Source: Methylophaga sulfidovorans (GTDB taxonomy: Bacteria; Pseudomonadota; Gammaproteobacteria; Nitrosococcales; Methylophagaceae). Taken from it: DNA of 64,000 bases. Below the pieces are notes generated by a model. That model did no database searches. It saw nothing but the letters and a program-made list of their open reading frames with translations, and was not told where the DNA came from. Position 1 is the stretch's first letter. Each line of letters begins with the position of its first letter. Both the position numbers and the translations under genes were made by a program. Of the stretch, positions 1 through 9,375 are shown piece after piece. Where the stretch lies: assembly GCF_900114205.1 (NCBI RefSeq), contig NZ_FOSH01000008.1:100665-164664 (forward strand), in the 5' to 3' direction.

Positions 1-1148
1 AGATATTCAAGTACAAGACCGTTAATAGTTTTTGGTCCATCAATAGGCAAATTCCAGCTATTATTTCGGTTAATTTCACGAATATTAGCTGTACCATTAA
101 TTAAATAACTACCGTCATTTTGAGGGTGAATATCTTTATCTTCGTCGATAGTATCGGCTGTGAATTCACCTACGATTTCTCGAAAAATATCTTCCAGTGT
201 AATCAGGCCAAGAAGATCACCATACTCGTCAACGACTAAACCTGTGCGACGTCGATTCCTTTGGAAATTGATAAGTTGGGTGTTTAGTGGTGTACCTTCG
301 GGAACAAAATAAGCGCCTTTAATAATGCTACGGAGACTTTCCAGTGTCAGATTGTTTTGTGAGATAAGATGCAGCGCTTTACGCAAATGCAATATCCCCA
401 CAATATTATCCATACTATCTTCATAGACAGGCAGTCTGGTATGACCACAATGGGATAATTGGTGAACAATTTCCGGAAAAGGTGCATTGATATCCAAGCC
501 TTCAATTTCAGTTCTCGGCACCATGACGTCATTGACAGTCACTTTTTCTAAATCAAGGATACTCATTAACATATCCTTGTGACGGGTGGGGATCATACTG
601 CCGGCTTCCATCAGAGCGACTTTCAGTTCTTCTGTATTGATAGCCGATGTTGCTGCTTGTTCAGGTGATACGCCAAATAATCTGACCAGATTATTGGTTA
701 TGCTATTCGTGAACCATACGAGTGGATAAAGTATGAATAACAATGGTTTAAGGATAAAGCTGGCTGGAAAGGCCACTTTTTCCGGATGCAGCGCTGCCAG
801 TGTTTTTGGGGTAACTTCGGCAAAAAGCAAAACTATCAAAGTTAGGGCGAAAGTTGCTGCAACAATTCCGTTTTCCCCCAGCAGTTTGATACCAATGACG
901 GTGGCGATGGCTGAGGCCAGAATATTGACAAAGTTATTGCCTAACAGAATCAAACCAATCAGCCGATCAGGACGACTCAGTAACTGACTGGCAATGATCG
1001 CGCCACGGTTGCCTTCTTGTTCTAAATGTCTCAGACGATAACGGTTCAGTGACATCAATGCTGTTTCAGAGCTTGAGAAAAAGGCGGACAGAAACAATAA
1101 AAAAAACAGGATAAGAAATAGAACCAATAAAGAGGTTTCTTCTAACAT
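1..1148 (-). CDS. yfjD: CorB/YfjD-type CNNM + CBS domain membrane protein (3' end outside window)
   Basis: Reading the minus strand from ATG at 1148 gives an uninterrupted frame to base 1, about 382 codons, so the C-terminus lies outside the window. The N-terminus (MLEETSLLVLFLIL, then FFSSSETALMSLNRYR) is the DUF21/CNNM transmembrane domain with its SSSETA motif; further hydrophobic segments follow to about residue 150. Paired CBS domains come next (DVMVPRTEIEGLD, then VVDEYGDLLGLITLEDIF), followed by the start of a CorC/HlyC domain. The family is associated with Mg2+/Co2+ homeostasis; direct transport by this protein is inference. It starts 6 bp beyond the ypjD stop codon, with both genes on the minus strand, as in the enteric yfjD-ypjD-ffh neighbourhood. 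Confidence 0.88.
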   Translation of the reverse strand, partial: MLEETSLLVLFLILFFLLFLSAFFSSSETALMSLNRYRLRHLEQEGNRGAIIASQLLSRPDRLIGLILLGNNFVNILASAIATVIGIKLLGENGIVAATFALTLIVLLFAEVTPKTLAALHPEKVAFPASFILKPLLFILYPLVWFTNSITNNLVRLFGVSPEQAATSAINTEELKVALMEAGSMIPTRHKDMLMSILDLEKVTVNDVMVPRTEIEGLDINAPFPEIVHQLSHCGHTRLPVYEDSMDNIVGILHLRKALHLISQNNLTLESLRSIIKGAYFVPEGTPLNTQLINFQRNRRRTGLVVDEYGDLLGLITLEDIFREIVGEFTADTIDEDKDIHPQNDGSYLINGTANIREINRNNSWNLPIDGPKTINGLVLEY

Positions 1149-1154
1149 AAGCGA

Positions 1155-1952
1155 TTAGCTCATCAAATATTCAAGAACGAATTTACTGCCCATATAAGCA
1201 AGTAATAAAAAGGCCGAGCCCGCTAAAGTCCACTTTACTGCGGTTTGTCCTCGCCAGCCATAACGTATGCGTCCCCATAACAAACTAGCGAATACACACC
1301 AGGCAATAATCGATAATACGGTTTTATGCACCAGATGCTGGGCAAATAAATTATCAACAAACATCAGGCCAGTGATTAAGCCTAAAGTGAGCAATATAAA
1401 TCCGCTGGTCAGGAGTTGGAATAAACCGCGCTCCATCGTTTGCAAAGGTGGCAGTTTACGCATTAAGCCATTGAGGTGTCGCTGATGAAGCTGTTTCTCT
1501 TGTATCGCAAGGATAATCGCTTGTATTGTAGCGAGCATAAAAAAGCTATAAGCAGCCAGTGATAATAAGACATGCCATTCTAATGCGGGGTCAGGCAAAG
1601 AGGGTGGCTCGGGAGATGGTAGCTCTACTTTGAGTAATAAACTCATAGCAACTAATGGGTAGACGATAATACCCGGATGAGCGTTAGGTAAACGTATACC
1701 GACTAATAATGCGATGAATGACATCAACCAGGTAGTGAGCGTAAACGTGGTGAATAACCCTAGTTCCCAGCCTCCAGCATTTTTCATCGTGAAAAATATA
1801 TCTGTCGCATGAAACAACAGTGCCATAGTAATTAAAATCCCAACCGGAATGCTGGCATTGACGCTGTTTGGATCTTTTTGTACAAAACGTCGAATAAGAA
1901 TAACGCTACTGCAGAGATAAAGTAGAAATGCTAAAGCATTCGCAATTGCCAT
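1155..1952 (-). CDS. ypjD: YpjD, CcsA/CcmC-like cytochrome c assembly family inner membrane protein
   Basis: A 265-residue, almost wholly hydrophobic protein with about eight membrane segments. It shows the CcmC/CcsA/HemX family layout: the segment containing LEWHVLLSLAAYSFFMLATIQA and the later VHKTVLSIIAWCVFASLLWGRIRYGWRG, which carries the conserved late His and the RYGWRG loop. Heme handling is a family inference; E. coli YpjD has no firmly established function. The gene is divergent from ffh, with 155 bp of shared upstream DNA, and is followed by yfjD on the same strand. ATG start, with no upstream in-frame alternative needed. Confidence 0.85.
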   Translation of the reverse strand: MAIANALAFLLYLCSSVILIRRFVQKDPNSVNASIPVGILITMALLFHATDIFFTMKNAGGWELGLFTTFTLTTWLMSFIALLVGIRLPNAHPGIIVYPLVAMSLLLKVELPSPEPPSLPDPALEWHVLLSLAAYSFFMLATIQAIILAIQEKQLHQRHLNGLMRKLPPLQTMERGLFQLLTSGFILLTLGLITGLMFVDNLFAQHLVHKTVLSIIAWCVFASLLWGRIRYGWRGQTAVKWTLAGSAFLLLAYMGSKFVLEYLMS

Positions 1953-2107
1953 AATGGTGTGTGATCCTTGAACCTGTTTTATTACCTTAATACATTAATA
2001 ATATAACGATGTAGCAATGACTGAAACAATATATCAGTTATAATGGGCAATTAATTACTAATCCTAAATTTCTTAAATTAGGACATCATTAGCTAACAAG
2101 GTGATCT

Positions 2108-3475
2108 ATGTTTGATAGCTTAAGCGATAGACTCGGCAGTACACTCAAAAAAATTCGTGGTCAGGGCCGTATTACGGAAGATAACGTCAAAGAGACACTT
2201 CGAGAAGTGCGAATGGCGTTACTCGAAGCCGACGTCGCTTTACCAGTAGTGCGTGAATTTATCGATAACGTCAAAGAACGCGCTATGGGGCAGGACGTTT
2301 TGCGCAGTCTAACCCCTGGTCAGGTATTGGTTAAAATCGTTAATGACGAACTTGTAGCGGTGATGGGGGATGACTCAAGTGCACTAAACTTGAGTACTCA
2401 ACCGCCTGCAGTCATTTTGATGGCCGGTCTACAAGGTGCAGGTAAAACAACCAGCGTTGCGAAATTGGCTCGATGGCTAAAAGAACGGGAACGTAAATCC
2501 GTAATGGTAGCCAGTACTGATATTTACCGACCTGCGGCGATTGATCAGTTAGAAACCTTAGCAAAAGAAGTTGATGCACGTTTTTTCCCCAGTCAGTCTT
2601 CACAAAATCCGGTTGATATTGCGCGTAACGCAATAGAGCAGGCTAAACGTGATTATGTTGATGTTGTCATTATCGATACTGCGGGTCGTTTACATATAGA
2701 CGATGACATGATGGATGAGATCAAGCAGATTCATGCGGCGATCAATCCTATAGAAACATTATTCACTGTTGATAGTATGACCGGTCAGGATGCGGCGAAT
2801 ACCGCAAAAGCCTTCAATGAGGCCTTACCTCTTACCGGTATCATTCTTACCAAAACTGATGGTGATGCCCGAGGTGGTGCTGCATTATCAATAAGGCATA
2901 TCACCGGCAAACCAATCAAGTTTATGGGCGTAGGTGAAAAAACCGCTGCTCTTGAACCTTTTCATCCAGATCGCGTGGTCTCCCGAATTCTTGGCATGGG
3001 TGATGTGCTGTCATTGGTTGAAGAGGCTCAACGTAAGATGGATGTTGGCTCAGCCGAGAAACTGGCCAACAAACTGAAAAAAGGCAAAGGCTTTGACCTG
3101 GAAGATTTTCAGGAACAGTTACGTCAAATGGGCAAAATGGGTGGGATTGGTTCTTTGATGGAGAAAATGCCTGGCATGGGAAACATTCCGGCTGCGGCAA
3201 AACAGCAGGTGAATGATAAAGAGATAGCCAAGCTTGAAGCTATTATCAATTCCATGACAAAAAAAGAGCGACAAAAACCTGAAATTATTAAAGGTTCGCG
3301 CAAAAAAAGAATTGCGGCAGGCAGTGGAACCCAAATCCAGGATGTGAATCGTCTTTTGAAACAATTTAGCCAAATGCAGAAAATGATGAAGAAGATGGGC
3401 TCAAAAGGCGGAATGGCTAAATTGATGAGAGGTTTAGGTGGAAAATTTCCTATGGGCGGAGGCCTCCCTTTCTAA
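2108..3475 (+). CDS. ffh: Signal recognition particle protein Ffh (SRP54)
   Basis: A 455-residue GTPase that binds signal sequences of nascent membrane proteins and, with 4.5S RNA and FtsY, targets ribosomes to the membrane. Visible domains: N domain (residues 1-90), G domain with P-loop GLQGAGKTT (about 106-114), DTAGR (about 190) and TKTDGDARGG, then a methionine-rich M domain from about 325 (MGKMGGIGSLMEKMPGMG, KQFSQMQKMMKKMG). Length is normal for the family. The start has an AAGGTG Shine-Dalgarno at 2098-2103. A TATAAT at 2039-2044 is a plausible -10 box, but I see no good -35. It precedes the rpsP operon, which appears to have its own promoter. Confidence 0.98.
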   Translation: MFDSLSDRLGSTLKKIRGQGRITEDNVKETLREVRMALLEADVALPVVREFIDNVKERAMGQDVLRSLTPGQVLVKIVNDELVAVMGDDSSALNLSTQPPAVILMAGLQGAGKTTSVAKLARWLKERERKSVMVASTDIYRPAAIDQLETLAKEVDARFFPSQSSQNPVDIARNAIEQAKRDYVDVVIIDTAGRLHIDDDMMDEIKQIHAAINPIETLFTVDSMTGQDAANTAKAFNEALPLTGIILTKTDGDARGGAALSIRHITGKPIKFMGVGEKTAALEPFHPDRVVSRILGMGDVLSLVEEAQRKMDVGSAEKLANKLKKGKGFDLEDFQEQLRQMGKMGGIGSLMEKMPGMGNIPAAAKQQVNDKEIAKLEAIINSMTKKERQKPEIIKGSRKKRIAAGSGTQIQDVNRLLKQFSQMQKMMKKMGSKGGMAKLMRGLGGKFPMGGGLPF

Positions 3476-3491
3476 TAAGTGTCAAAAGGAC

Positions 3492-3520
3492 TTTTCAAAC
3501 TCCGGAGACTTGCGTAGAAT
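3492..3520 (+). promoter_or_regulatory. Candidate sigma-70 promoter of rpsP-rimM-trmD-rplS
   Basis: TTTTCA (3492-3497) and TAGAAT (3515-3520) are separated by 17 bp in the 83-bp gap between ffh and rpsP. The -10 is close to consensus and the -35 matches 4 of 6. Placement is inferred from sequence alone. Confidence 0.45.
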
Positions 3521-3558
3521 ACGACGGTTTTCCGATCCAGTTTTCAACGGGCTAAATT

Positions 3559-3807
3559 ATGGTAACAATTAGATTGACTCGCAGTGGCGCTAAAAAACGC
3601 CCTTTTTACGGTATCGTAGTAACTGATTCACGTAGCAAACGTGATGGTCGTTATATCGAACGCGTTGGTTTCTTCAACCCGATTGCTCGTGGTCAAGAAG
3701 AAAAACTTCGTGTTGATTTAGACCGCGTTGCACATTGGATTAGCCAAGGCGCACAGACATCTGAACGCGTTGCTAAATTGATTGCAGAAGCACAAAAAGC
3801 CGCTTAA
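3559..3807 (+). CDS. rpsP: 30S ribosomal protein S16
   Basis: An 82-residue small-subunit protein with the S16 signature at the N-terminus ([21 protein letters not shown]) and the conserved GFFNP segment. It binds 16S rRNA during 30S assembly. First gene of rpsP-rimM-trmD-rplS, which together provide two ribosomal proteins, a 30S maturation factor and a tRNA methyltransferase. Length and composition are normal. Confidence 0.98.
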   Translation: MVTIRLTRSGAKKRPFYGIVVTDSRSKRDGRYIERVGFFNPIARGQEEKLRVDLDRVAHWISQGAQTSERVAKLIAEAQKAA

Positions 3808-3828
3808 TAAGTAGGTCGTCAGGGTATT

Positions 3829-4347
3829 ATGTCAACATCCGAGGAGTTTATCCCGGTAGGTAAAATATCCGGAGCCTTTGGTGTCAAAGGTTGGGTTAAA
3901 GTCTATTCTTTCACCGAACCTCGTACCAATATTTTGCAATACTCACCGCTATTTTTATCCAGACGCGGTGATTGGATTGAGATCAAAGTGTCTGGTGGTC
4001 GATTGCAAGGTAAAGGTGTGGTGATGGGAATTGAAAACGTCACTGACCGTGATCAGGTTCAGCCTTTGGTTGGCGCTGATTTAGCGATTAAAAAATCGCA
4101 GCTGGAACCCGTTGATGAAGACGAGTTTTACTGGAATGATCTTGAAGGTCTGACAGTTATTAATCTTCAGGATCAGGTTTTAGGTAAAGTCGACCATCTG
4201 CTTGAAACTGGTGCAAATGATGTACTGGTTGTCAAAGTTGATGGGAAAAAAGCGGAAATATTGATTCCATTTGTAGTGGATGAAATTGTTAAGCTGGTCG
4301 ATTTGGATGAAGAAATCATTCAGGTTGATTGGAGTGAAGATTATTGA
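3829..4347 (+). CDS. rimM: 16S rRNA processing protein RimM
   Basis: A 172-residue ribosome maturation factor for the 30S head that binds S19. The N-terminal RimM domain opens with [21 protein letters not shown], and the C-terminal PRC-barrel includes [12 protein letters not shown] and ends [11 protein letters not shown], the family C-terminus. It lies 21 bp after rpsP and 13 bp before trmD in the same operon. Confidence 0.97.
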   Translation: MSTSEEFIPVGKISGAFGVKGWVKVYSFTEPRTNILQYSPLFLSRRGDWIEIKVSGGRLQGKGVVMGIENVTDRDQVQPLVGADLAIKKSQLEPVDEDEFYWNDLEGLTVINLQDQVLGKVDHLLETGANDVLVVKVDGKKAEILIPFVVDEIVKLVDLDEEIIQVDWSEDY

Positions 4348-4360
4348 TGGAAATCGGATA

Positions 4361-5104
4361 ATGCACTTAGGTGTCATATCCCTGTTTCCTGAAATGTTTG
4401 ATGCGGTTACCCAATATGGAGTAACAGGCAGAGCGGTGAAGCATGGTCTCCTTAAATTAGACTATTGGAATCCGCGCGATTTTGCTTATGACCGACATCG
4501 AACAGTAGATGACAGGCCCTATGGTGGTGGCCCTGGTATGGTAATGAAAGTTGCGCCTTTAAAAGAGGCGATCACGGCAGCAAGAGAAAAGCTGGGTGAT
4601 GAGGCAACCGTTATCTATTTGTCACCACAAGGCAAAAAGTTGGATCAGAAAAGTCTGGAACAACTGGCAAGTAAACAGAAATTGATTTTACTGGCCGGCC
4701 GTTATGAAGGTGTTGATGAACGCCTGATAGAAAAAGAGATTGATGAGGAATGGTCGATAGGTGACTACGTCCTCAGTGGTGGAGAACTGGCAGCCATGGT
4801 CATGATTGATGGTATGTCCAGATTGATACCCGGTGTATTAGGTGATGAACAGTCTGCTGAGCAAGATTCTTTTGTGGATGGCTTATTAGACTACCCTCAT
4901 TACACCAGACCAGAAGTTTTAGATGACCAGTCAGTACCCGAGGTATTGCTGGGAGGCGACCATGAAGCGATTCGTAAATGGCGTCTCAAACAGTCCTTGG
5001 GACGAACATGGTTGCGACGACCTGACTTATTAGACAAAGAGACTTTGACTAGTGAGCAGACTGCGCTATTAAAAGAGTTTATTGCCGAGAGCGGGCAGGA
5101 TTAG
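4361..5104 (+). CDS. trmD: tRNA (guanine-N1-)-methyltransferase TrmD
   Basis: A 247-residue SPOUT methyltransferase that makes m1G37 in tRNA. I place the start at ATG 4361 ([20 protein letters not shown]), which matches the family N-terminus. The frame is open further upstream to 4280, but that part lies inside rimM and reads as unrelated residues. Conserved features: [39 protein letters not shown] and [20 protein letters not shown], which form the trefoil knot that binds S-adenosylmethionine. Confidence 0.97.
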   Translation: MHLGVISLFPEMFDAVTQYGVTGRAVKHGLLKLDYWNPRDFAYDRHRTVDDRPYGGGPGMVMKVAPLKEAITAAREKLGDEATVIYLSPQGKKLDQKSLEQLASKQKLILLAGRYEGVDERLIEKEIDEEWSIGDYVLSGGELAAMVMIDGMSRLIPGVLGDEQSAEQDSFVDGLLDYPHYTRPEVLDDQSVPEVLLGGDHEAIRKWRLKQSLGRTWLRRPDLLDKETLTSEQTALLKEFIAESGQD

Positions 5105-5117
5105 TTGGGAGTTAACA

Positions 5118-5462
5118 ATGAGTAACATTATCGAACAGCTTAACGCTGAACAAGTAAGACAGGATATCCCTGAGTTTTCAGCGGGTGATACTGTTGTTGT
5201 TAAAGTTAAAATCAAAGAAGGCGACCGTGAACGTGAACAGGCGTTCGAAGGTATCGTTATTGCTAAACGTAACCGTGGTCTGCACTCAGCATTCACTGTT
5301 CGTAAAATTTCTAGCGGTGTTGGTGTTGAACGTGTATTCCAAACACACAGCCCTGCCATTGCAAGTGTTGAAGTAAAACGTCGTGGTGATGTGCGTCGTT
5401 CTAAACTTTACTATCTACGTGATCTGACTGGTAAAGCAGCACGTATCAAAGAAAAACTATAA
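5118..5462 (+). CDS. rplS: 50S ribosomal protein L19
   Basis: A 114-residue large-subunit protein at the subunit interface. The start chosen is ATG 5118 ([20 protein letters not shown]), 13 bp after trmD; the earlier in-frame start at 5082 lies inside trmD and lacks homology. The conserved [21 protein letters not shown] and [27 protein letters not shown] are present. It ends the operon and is followed by a rho-independent terminator. Confidence 0.97.
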   Translation: MSNIIEQLNAEQVRQDIPEFSAGDTVVVKVKIKEGDREREQAFEGIVIAKRNRGLHSAFTVRKISSGVGVERVFQTHSPAIASVEVKRRGDVRRSKLYYLRDLTGKAARIKEKL

Positions 5463-5494
5463 TCCGAATCGTCATAAACGACGATTGGAAAGAA

Positions 5495-5523
5495 AGGGTA
5501 GTGTGTATACACTGCCCTTTTTT
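5495..5523 (+). terminator. Rho-independent terminator after rplS
   Basis: A 10-bp stem AGGGTAGTGT / ACACTGCCCT (one G-U pair) with loop GTAT, followed by six T. It lies 32 bp past the rplS stop. Confidence 0.85.
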
Positions 5524-5570
5524 ATTGCTTAGTTGTTACTATTAAATATCGGATATTTAACAGTAGTTAT

Positions 5571-6470
5571 ATGAGCGAGCCACAGCCCTCTTATTATCTT
5601 GAACCTTTCCTTGACAGCCTATGGCTAGAATCTGGATTGAGTCAGCATACAGTTGATGCTTATCGACGAGATTTATTAGCATTCTCTGCCTGGTTGAGTC
5701 AGTTTGATATTGATTTAGTCGCAGCCACTCAGCTGGATATTCAACGCTACCAAAGCCAACGTTTACGAGAAGGAAGAAAAGTCCGCAGTGAAGCTCGGCT
5801 TTTATCATCGTTACGACGGTTTTACCGTTATTTATTACGTGAAGACATACGAGATTCTGATCCGACGGCACAACTTGACTCACCCAGACTCGGTCGTTCC
5901 TTACCGGATAGTCTCACCGAAGCAGAAGTTGAATCGTTACTGGCACAACCTGATACCACTGATGCTTTAGGTTTACGAGACAGGACTATGCTGGAATTAC
6001 TCTACGCAGCAGGATTAAGGGTCTCTGAATTGGTATCGTTGCAGTTCGAACAAGTTAATCTTCGGCAAGGTTTAATTCGCTGCATTGGTAAAGGAAATAA
6101 AGAGCGTCTGGTGCCTATCGGCGAAATTGCTCTAGATTGGTTACAGCAATATCTATACGAAAGTCGGCCTGGAATATTAAACGGGCAAATAACTGATGAT
6201 TTATTTCCTACCCGTCGTGGCAAGGCGATGACAAGACAAGCCTTCTGGTACATTATTAAACGTTATGCTGGCCAAGCGGGTATTGAAAAACATTTGTCAC
6301 CACATACCTTAAGACATGCATTTGCGACACATTTACTCAACCATGGTGCTGACTTAAGGGTGGTTCAGTTATTACTCGGTCATTCTGATTTATCGACGAC
6401 ACAAATCTATACCCACGTAGCTAAAGAGCGCTTAAAACAACTACATGGCCAACATCATCCACGTGGTTGA
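5571..6470 (+). CDS. xerD: Tyrosine recombinase XerD
   Basis: A 299-residue site-specific recombinase that resolves chromosome dimers at dif with XerC, under FtsK control. The N-terminal SAM-like core-binding domain contains SQHTVDAYRRDL. The catalytic domain shows Arg in LYAAGLRVSELVSL, Lys in GKGNKERLVP, HTLRHAFATHLL, LGHSDLSTTQ and the nucleophile Tyr in IYTHVAKERL. It resembles XerD more than XerC, and its position just upstream of dsbC, as in enterics, fits. Confidence 0.93.
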   Translation: MSEPQPSYYLEPFLDSLWLESGLSQHTVDAYRRDLLAFSAWLSQFDIDLVAATQLDIQRYQSQRLREGRKVRSEARLLSSLRRFYRYLLREDIRDSDPTAQLDSPRLGRSLPDSLTEAEVESLLAQPDTTDALGLRDRTMLELLYAAGLRVSELVSLQFEQVNLRQGLIRCIGKGNKERLVPIGEIALDWLQQYLYESRPGILNGQITDDLFPTRRGKAMTRQAFWYIIKRYAGQAGIEKHLSPHTLRHAFATHLLNHGADLRVVQLLLGHSDLSTTQIYTHVAKERLKQLHGQHHPRG

Positions 6471-6543
6471 AAGTGATAAGTCTGAAGTTATACGACACAA
6501 ATGCTAAACTTTCTCGAATTTCTATAATGATTTAGGTGGATAG

Positions 6544-7029
6544 ATGCCTTCTTTTGATATCGTTTCTGAAGTCGATAAACATGAACTCGCCAATGCCGTG
6601 GATCAGACAAATCGTGAATTAAAGAATCGGTTTGATTTTCGTGGAACTGACGCCAGAGTGGAACAGTCTGACAAAGTACTTACCATGCATGCTGATAGTG
6701 ACTTCCAGCTTGATCAACTTCTTGATATCTTACGACTCAAGCTAGTTAAACGGGGTGTCGATGTCAGCTGTTTAGAAATTAAAGATTCTGTTGGTAATGG
6801 AAAAATGCGTAAACAGGATGTATTAGTAAGAGAAGGTGTTGATAAAGATTTATCCCGAACTATTGTTAAGCTCATCAAAGAAAGCAAAGTGAAGGTGCAA
6901 GCAGCTGTTCAGGGAGAGAGTGTCAGGGTAACAGGCAAAAAACGTGATGAATTACAAACGATTATTGCTATGTTAAAAAGTCACGATAAAATCGATATGC
7001 CATTGCAGTTTAATAATTTTAGAGATTAA
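6544..7029 (+). CDS. yajQ: YajQ family nucleotide-binding protein
   Basis: A 161-residue member of the YajQ/UPF0234 family. It opens [21 protein letters not shown] and carries [13 protein letters not shown] and [17 protein letters not shown] segments of the two ferredoxin-like repeats. Members bind nucleotides, including cyclic di-GMP in Xanthomonas; the role here is inferred. The gene has an AGGTGG Shine-Dalgarno and a TATAAT at 6523-6528 that could be its -10 box. Confidence 0.93.
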   Translation: MPSFDIVSEVDKHELANAVDQTNRELKNRFDFRGTDARVEQSDKVLTMHADSDFQLDQLLDILRLKLVKRGVDVSCLEIKDSVGNGKMRKQDVLVREGVDKDLSRTIVKLIKESKVKVQAAVQGESVRVTGKKRDELQTIIAMLKSHDKIDMPLQFNNFRD

Positions 7030-7036
7030 AAGTCCC

Positions 7037-7750
7037 ATGTTGAAATACGCTATATTAGTAATGTCTCTGTTAGGTGTCAGTGTTGTTCATGCAGATAATG
7101 ATGAGCTACGTAAAAAAATAGAAAAGTCATTACCAGATGTGAAAGTAACCAGCCTAAGAGCCGTTGACGATACAGGACTATATGAAGCGATTATCAATGG
7201 GCAAGTTTTATACTTCTCTAAAGATGGTCGTTATGTGATTCAGGGTGATATGGTGTCTTTGGACTCAAGAACCAATCTAACCGAGCAACGAAGAGTCAGC
7301 TTACGCAAAGACGCAATTGCTAATCTTAATGAAAAAGACATGATTATTTTTGGTCCTGAAAAAGCTAAGTACACCATTACTGTGTTTACTGACATCGATT
7401 GTGGTTATTGTCGCAAGATGCATTCGGAAATAGAGCAATACAATGATTTGGGCATTCGAGTGCGTTATATGTCTTTCCCTCGAGGCGGAATAGGCTCGAA
7501 GTCTTACGATGATGCTGTTAATGTCTGGTGTGCGGCTGATAGACAAAAAGCCATGACCGAGGCAAAACAAGGTGAAGAATTAGCTACTAAAACCTGTGTT
7601 AATCCAGTCAAAGCAGAATTTGAGCTTGGGCAACAGTTGGGTGTAAAGGGCACACCATCTATCTTCCTTGAGTCTGGTCAGATCCTGCCTGGCTATTTGC
7701 CACCTGAGAAGTTAATCCAGGTGCTGGATGAAAACTCAAAAAGATCGTAA
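7037..7750 (+). CDS. dsbC: Periplasmic disulfide isomerase DsbC
   Basis: A 237-residue secreted thiol:disulfide interchange protein. A Sec signal peptide (MLKYAILVMSLLGVSVVHA) is followed by an N-terminal dimerisation domain, a linker and a thioredoxin fold with the active site CGYC in FTDIDCGYCRKMHSEI and the cis-Pro loop GVKGTPSIFLESG. It isomerises wrong disulfides and is kept reduced by DsbD, which is not in this window. It sits 7 bp after yajQ, and its 3' end overlaps the 3' end of lpxH on the other strand by 15 bp. Confidence 0.95.
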   Translation: MLKYAILVMSLLGVSVVHADNDELRKKIEKSLPDVKVTSLRAVDDTGLYEAIINGQVLYFSKDGRYVIQGDMVSLDSRTNLTEQRRVSLRKDAIANLNEKDMIIFGPEKAKYTITVFTDIDCGYCRKMHSEIEQYNDLGIRVRYMSFPRGGIGSKSYDDAVNVWCAADRQKAMTEAKQGEELATKTCVNPVKAEFELGQQLGVKGTPSIFLESGQILPGYLPPEKLIQVLDENSKRS

Positions 7751-8488
7751 GGATTGTTGCTGATTATCGAGTCGGTGATCATGTAATGTGAGTTGCTGAT
7801 CATCGACTAAAAGATAGCTGACTTTATCTTCCCAATCACCTAAGACAATACGATAAGCATCGCTGTTGTTTAATGTGACTTGGTGAATGGCTGGACGATG
7901 GGTGTGACCGTGAATCAGTAGTTTGACATTATTCTCAAACATGACTTTTTCAACTTCAGCTTGATTCACATCCATGATCTGACTGGATTTATATTGTTTC
8001 TTTTGCTGACTTTGCTGTTTTATCTTGTCGGATATTTTCTGGCGAAAGCGGGCAGGTAATTTTAAAAAACACCACTGTAATAATCGGTTGTTTACCACTT
8101 TGCGATAACGTTGATAGCCGACATCATCAATACACAAACTATCCCCATGTAATAACAGTGCTGGTTTGCCAGCAAGTTCTAACAAGTAGCCATCTTGAAT
8201 TAATGTGGCATTAACTGAGTCAGCAAATGCTTTTCCCAGCATGAAGTCACGGTTACCGACCATAAGGTAAAGGTTTATCCCGGCCTGCGTTAATGAACGT
8301 AGCGTATCGATAAAGTCAGTAAACTCATCTGGGACTAAGTCATCACCTAACCAGGTATTAAAAATATCACCCAGAATATAAATCTCAGAAACAGCATCAA
8401 CCTGTTGTCGAAGAAACTGACAGGCAAGGGCCGTTAATTCAGGCCTTGCCGGATTTAGGTGAAGATCAGAGATAAACAGTTTGGTCAT
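7736..8488 (-). CDS. lpxH: UDP-2,3-diacylglucosamine diphosphatase LpxH
   Basis: A 250-residue calcineurin-like metallophosphoesterase that cleaves UDP-2,3-diacyl-GlcN to lipid X in lipid A synthesis, at the inner face of the inner membrane. All metal motifs are visible: SDLHL at the N-terminus, GDIFNTWLGDD, GNRDFM, LLHGDSLCIDD and HGHTHRPAIH. It lies downstream of the cyclophilin gene on the same strand, with a terminator-like hairpin between them, and converges on dsbC. Confidence 0.95.
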   Translation of the reverse strand: MTKLFISDLHLNPARPELTALACQFLRQQVDAVSEIYILGDIFNTWLGDDLVPDEFTDFIDTLRSLTQAGINLYLMVGNRDFMLGKAFADSVNATLIQDGYLLELAGKPALLLHGDSLCIDDVGYQRYRKVVNNRLLQWCFLKLPARFRQKISDKIKQQSQQKKQYKSSQIMDVNQAEVEKVMFENNVKLLIHGHTHRPAIHQVTLNNSDAYRIVLGDWEDKVSYLLVDDQQLTLHDHRLDNQQQSLRSF

Positions 8489-8493
8489 AGGAG

Positions 8494-8524
8494 AAAAACC
8501 TGCTTGTTTAATAACAAGCAGGTT
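8494..8524 (-). terminator. Hairpin between the cyclophilin gene and lpxH
   Basis: A perfect 10-bp inverted repeat (AACCTGCTTG / CAAGCAGGTT) with an 8-nt loop. On the minus strand it is followed by TTTTT (8498-8494), so it can act as a terminator after the cyclophilin gene. It ends just upstream of the lpxH start codon, so it could also be a 5' structure on lpxH mRNA. Confidence 0.6.
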
Positions 8525-8532
8525 GAGTGTGA

Positions 8533-9114
8533 TTAATTTATGACAGTCGCTTTGATGATAATAATATCTTCTGCAGGGACATCTTGATGAGGACCGCGCA
8601 TGGTGGTGTCAACTTCTCTTATCGCATCAACAACATCCATACCCTCAATGACTTCACCAAATACGGCATAGCCCCAGCCGCTGGGTACTTTACCTTGAAA
8701 ATCAAGAAACCCATTGTCGACAGTATTAATAAAAAACTGAGCAGTGGCAGAGTGTGGATCATTGGTTCTCGCCATAGAAACAGCGCCTCGCTTGTTACTC
8801 AAACCATTGTCAGCTTCATTCTCAATGGCTGACTTTGTGGTTTTTTGTTGAAAGTCTTGAGTAAAACCGCCACCTTGAATCATAAAGTTTTTGATAACAC
8901 GGTGAAAAATCGTACCGTCATAGAAACCCTCGTTAACATAGCTTAGAAAGTTGGCAACTGTGATCGGTGCTTTATCTTCATTAAGTTCGATAACGATATC
9001 ACCAAGACTGGTTTCAAGTTTGACTTGTGGCATTTTGGATGTCCCATCTGCTTGTATTGAAAAAGAAAAAATGGCAAATACCCAGCATAGCATTTGCATA
9101 AAACGTCTGATCAT
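8533..9114 (-). CDS. Periplasmic cyclophilin-type peptidyl-prolyl cis-trans isomerase
   Basis: A 193-residue protein. The first 23 or so residues ([24 protein letters not shown]) look like a signal peptide, so I infer periplasmic location. The cyclophilin core follows: [35 protein letters not shown] (catalytic Arg and the FMIQGG motif), [17 protein letters not shown] and [14 protein letters not shown]. It is PpiA-like in location and PpiB-like in sequence. It would speed X-Pro isomerisation during folding of exported proteins. Confidence 0.92.
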   Translation of the reverse strand: MIRRFMQMLCWVFAIFSFSIQADGTSKMPQVKLETSLGDIVIELNEDKAPITVANFLSYVNEGFYDGTIFHRVIKNFMIQGGGFTQDFQQKTTKSAIENEADNGLSNKRGAVSMARTNDPHSATAQFFINTVDNGFLDFQGKVPSGWGYAVFGEVIEGMDVVDAIREVDTTMRGPHQDVPAEDIIIIKATVIN

Positions 9115-9317
9115 AAGGAAGTGTCCAGATCAATTTTAAAGTCGACATGATAGAGCAATATGCATTCGTGTGGGAATAAACAGGCGAGTGTTGTAAACCT
9201 TTTGTGACAGATTATGCATAAAAACAAAGGACAAGATGATTCGCTGTTTGTTATTTATCAGCATAATAATCAGCCAGTATTTAACCTGTTAATAAAGAGC
9301 GATTAAAAACAGCGCTG

Positions 9318-9345
9318 TTACCCAGCCTAGCTGACAGCGTATAAT
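9318..9345 (+). promoter_or_regulatory. Candidate promoter of glnS-cysS
   Basis: TATAAT at 9340-9345 is followed directly by the GC-rich stretch GCGCG. TTACCC at 9318-9323 is a weak -35 with a 16-bp spacer. The rest of the 261-bp gap between the divergent cyclophilin and glnS genes holds no gene that I can see. Confidence 0.5.
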
Positions 9346-9375
9346 GCGCGTTTTCATATAAATTTGTCATTCGAT

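Noticed and set aside
733..987. 84-codon plus-strand ORF
   Set aside because: It lies antisense within yfjD, which is continuous on the minus strand from 1148 to the window edge.
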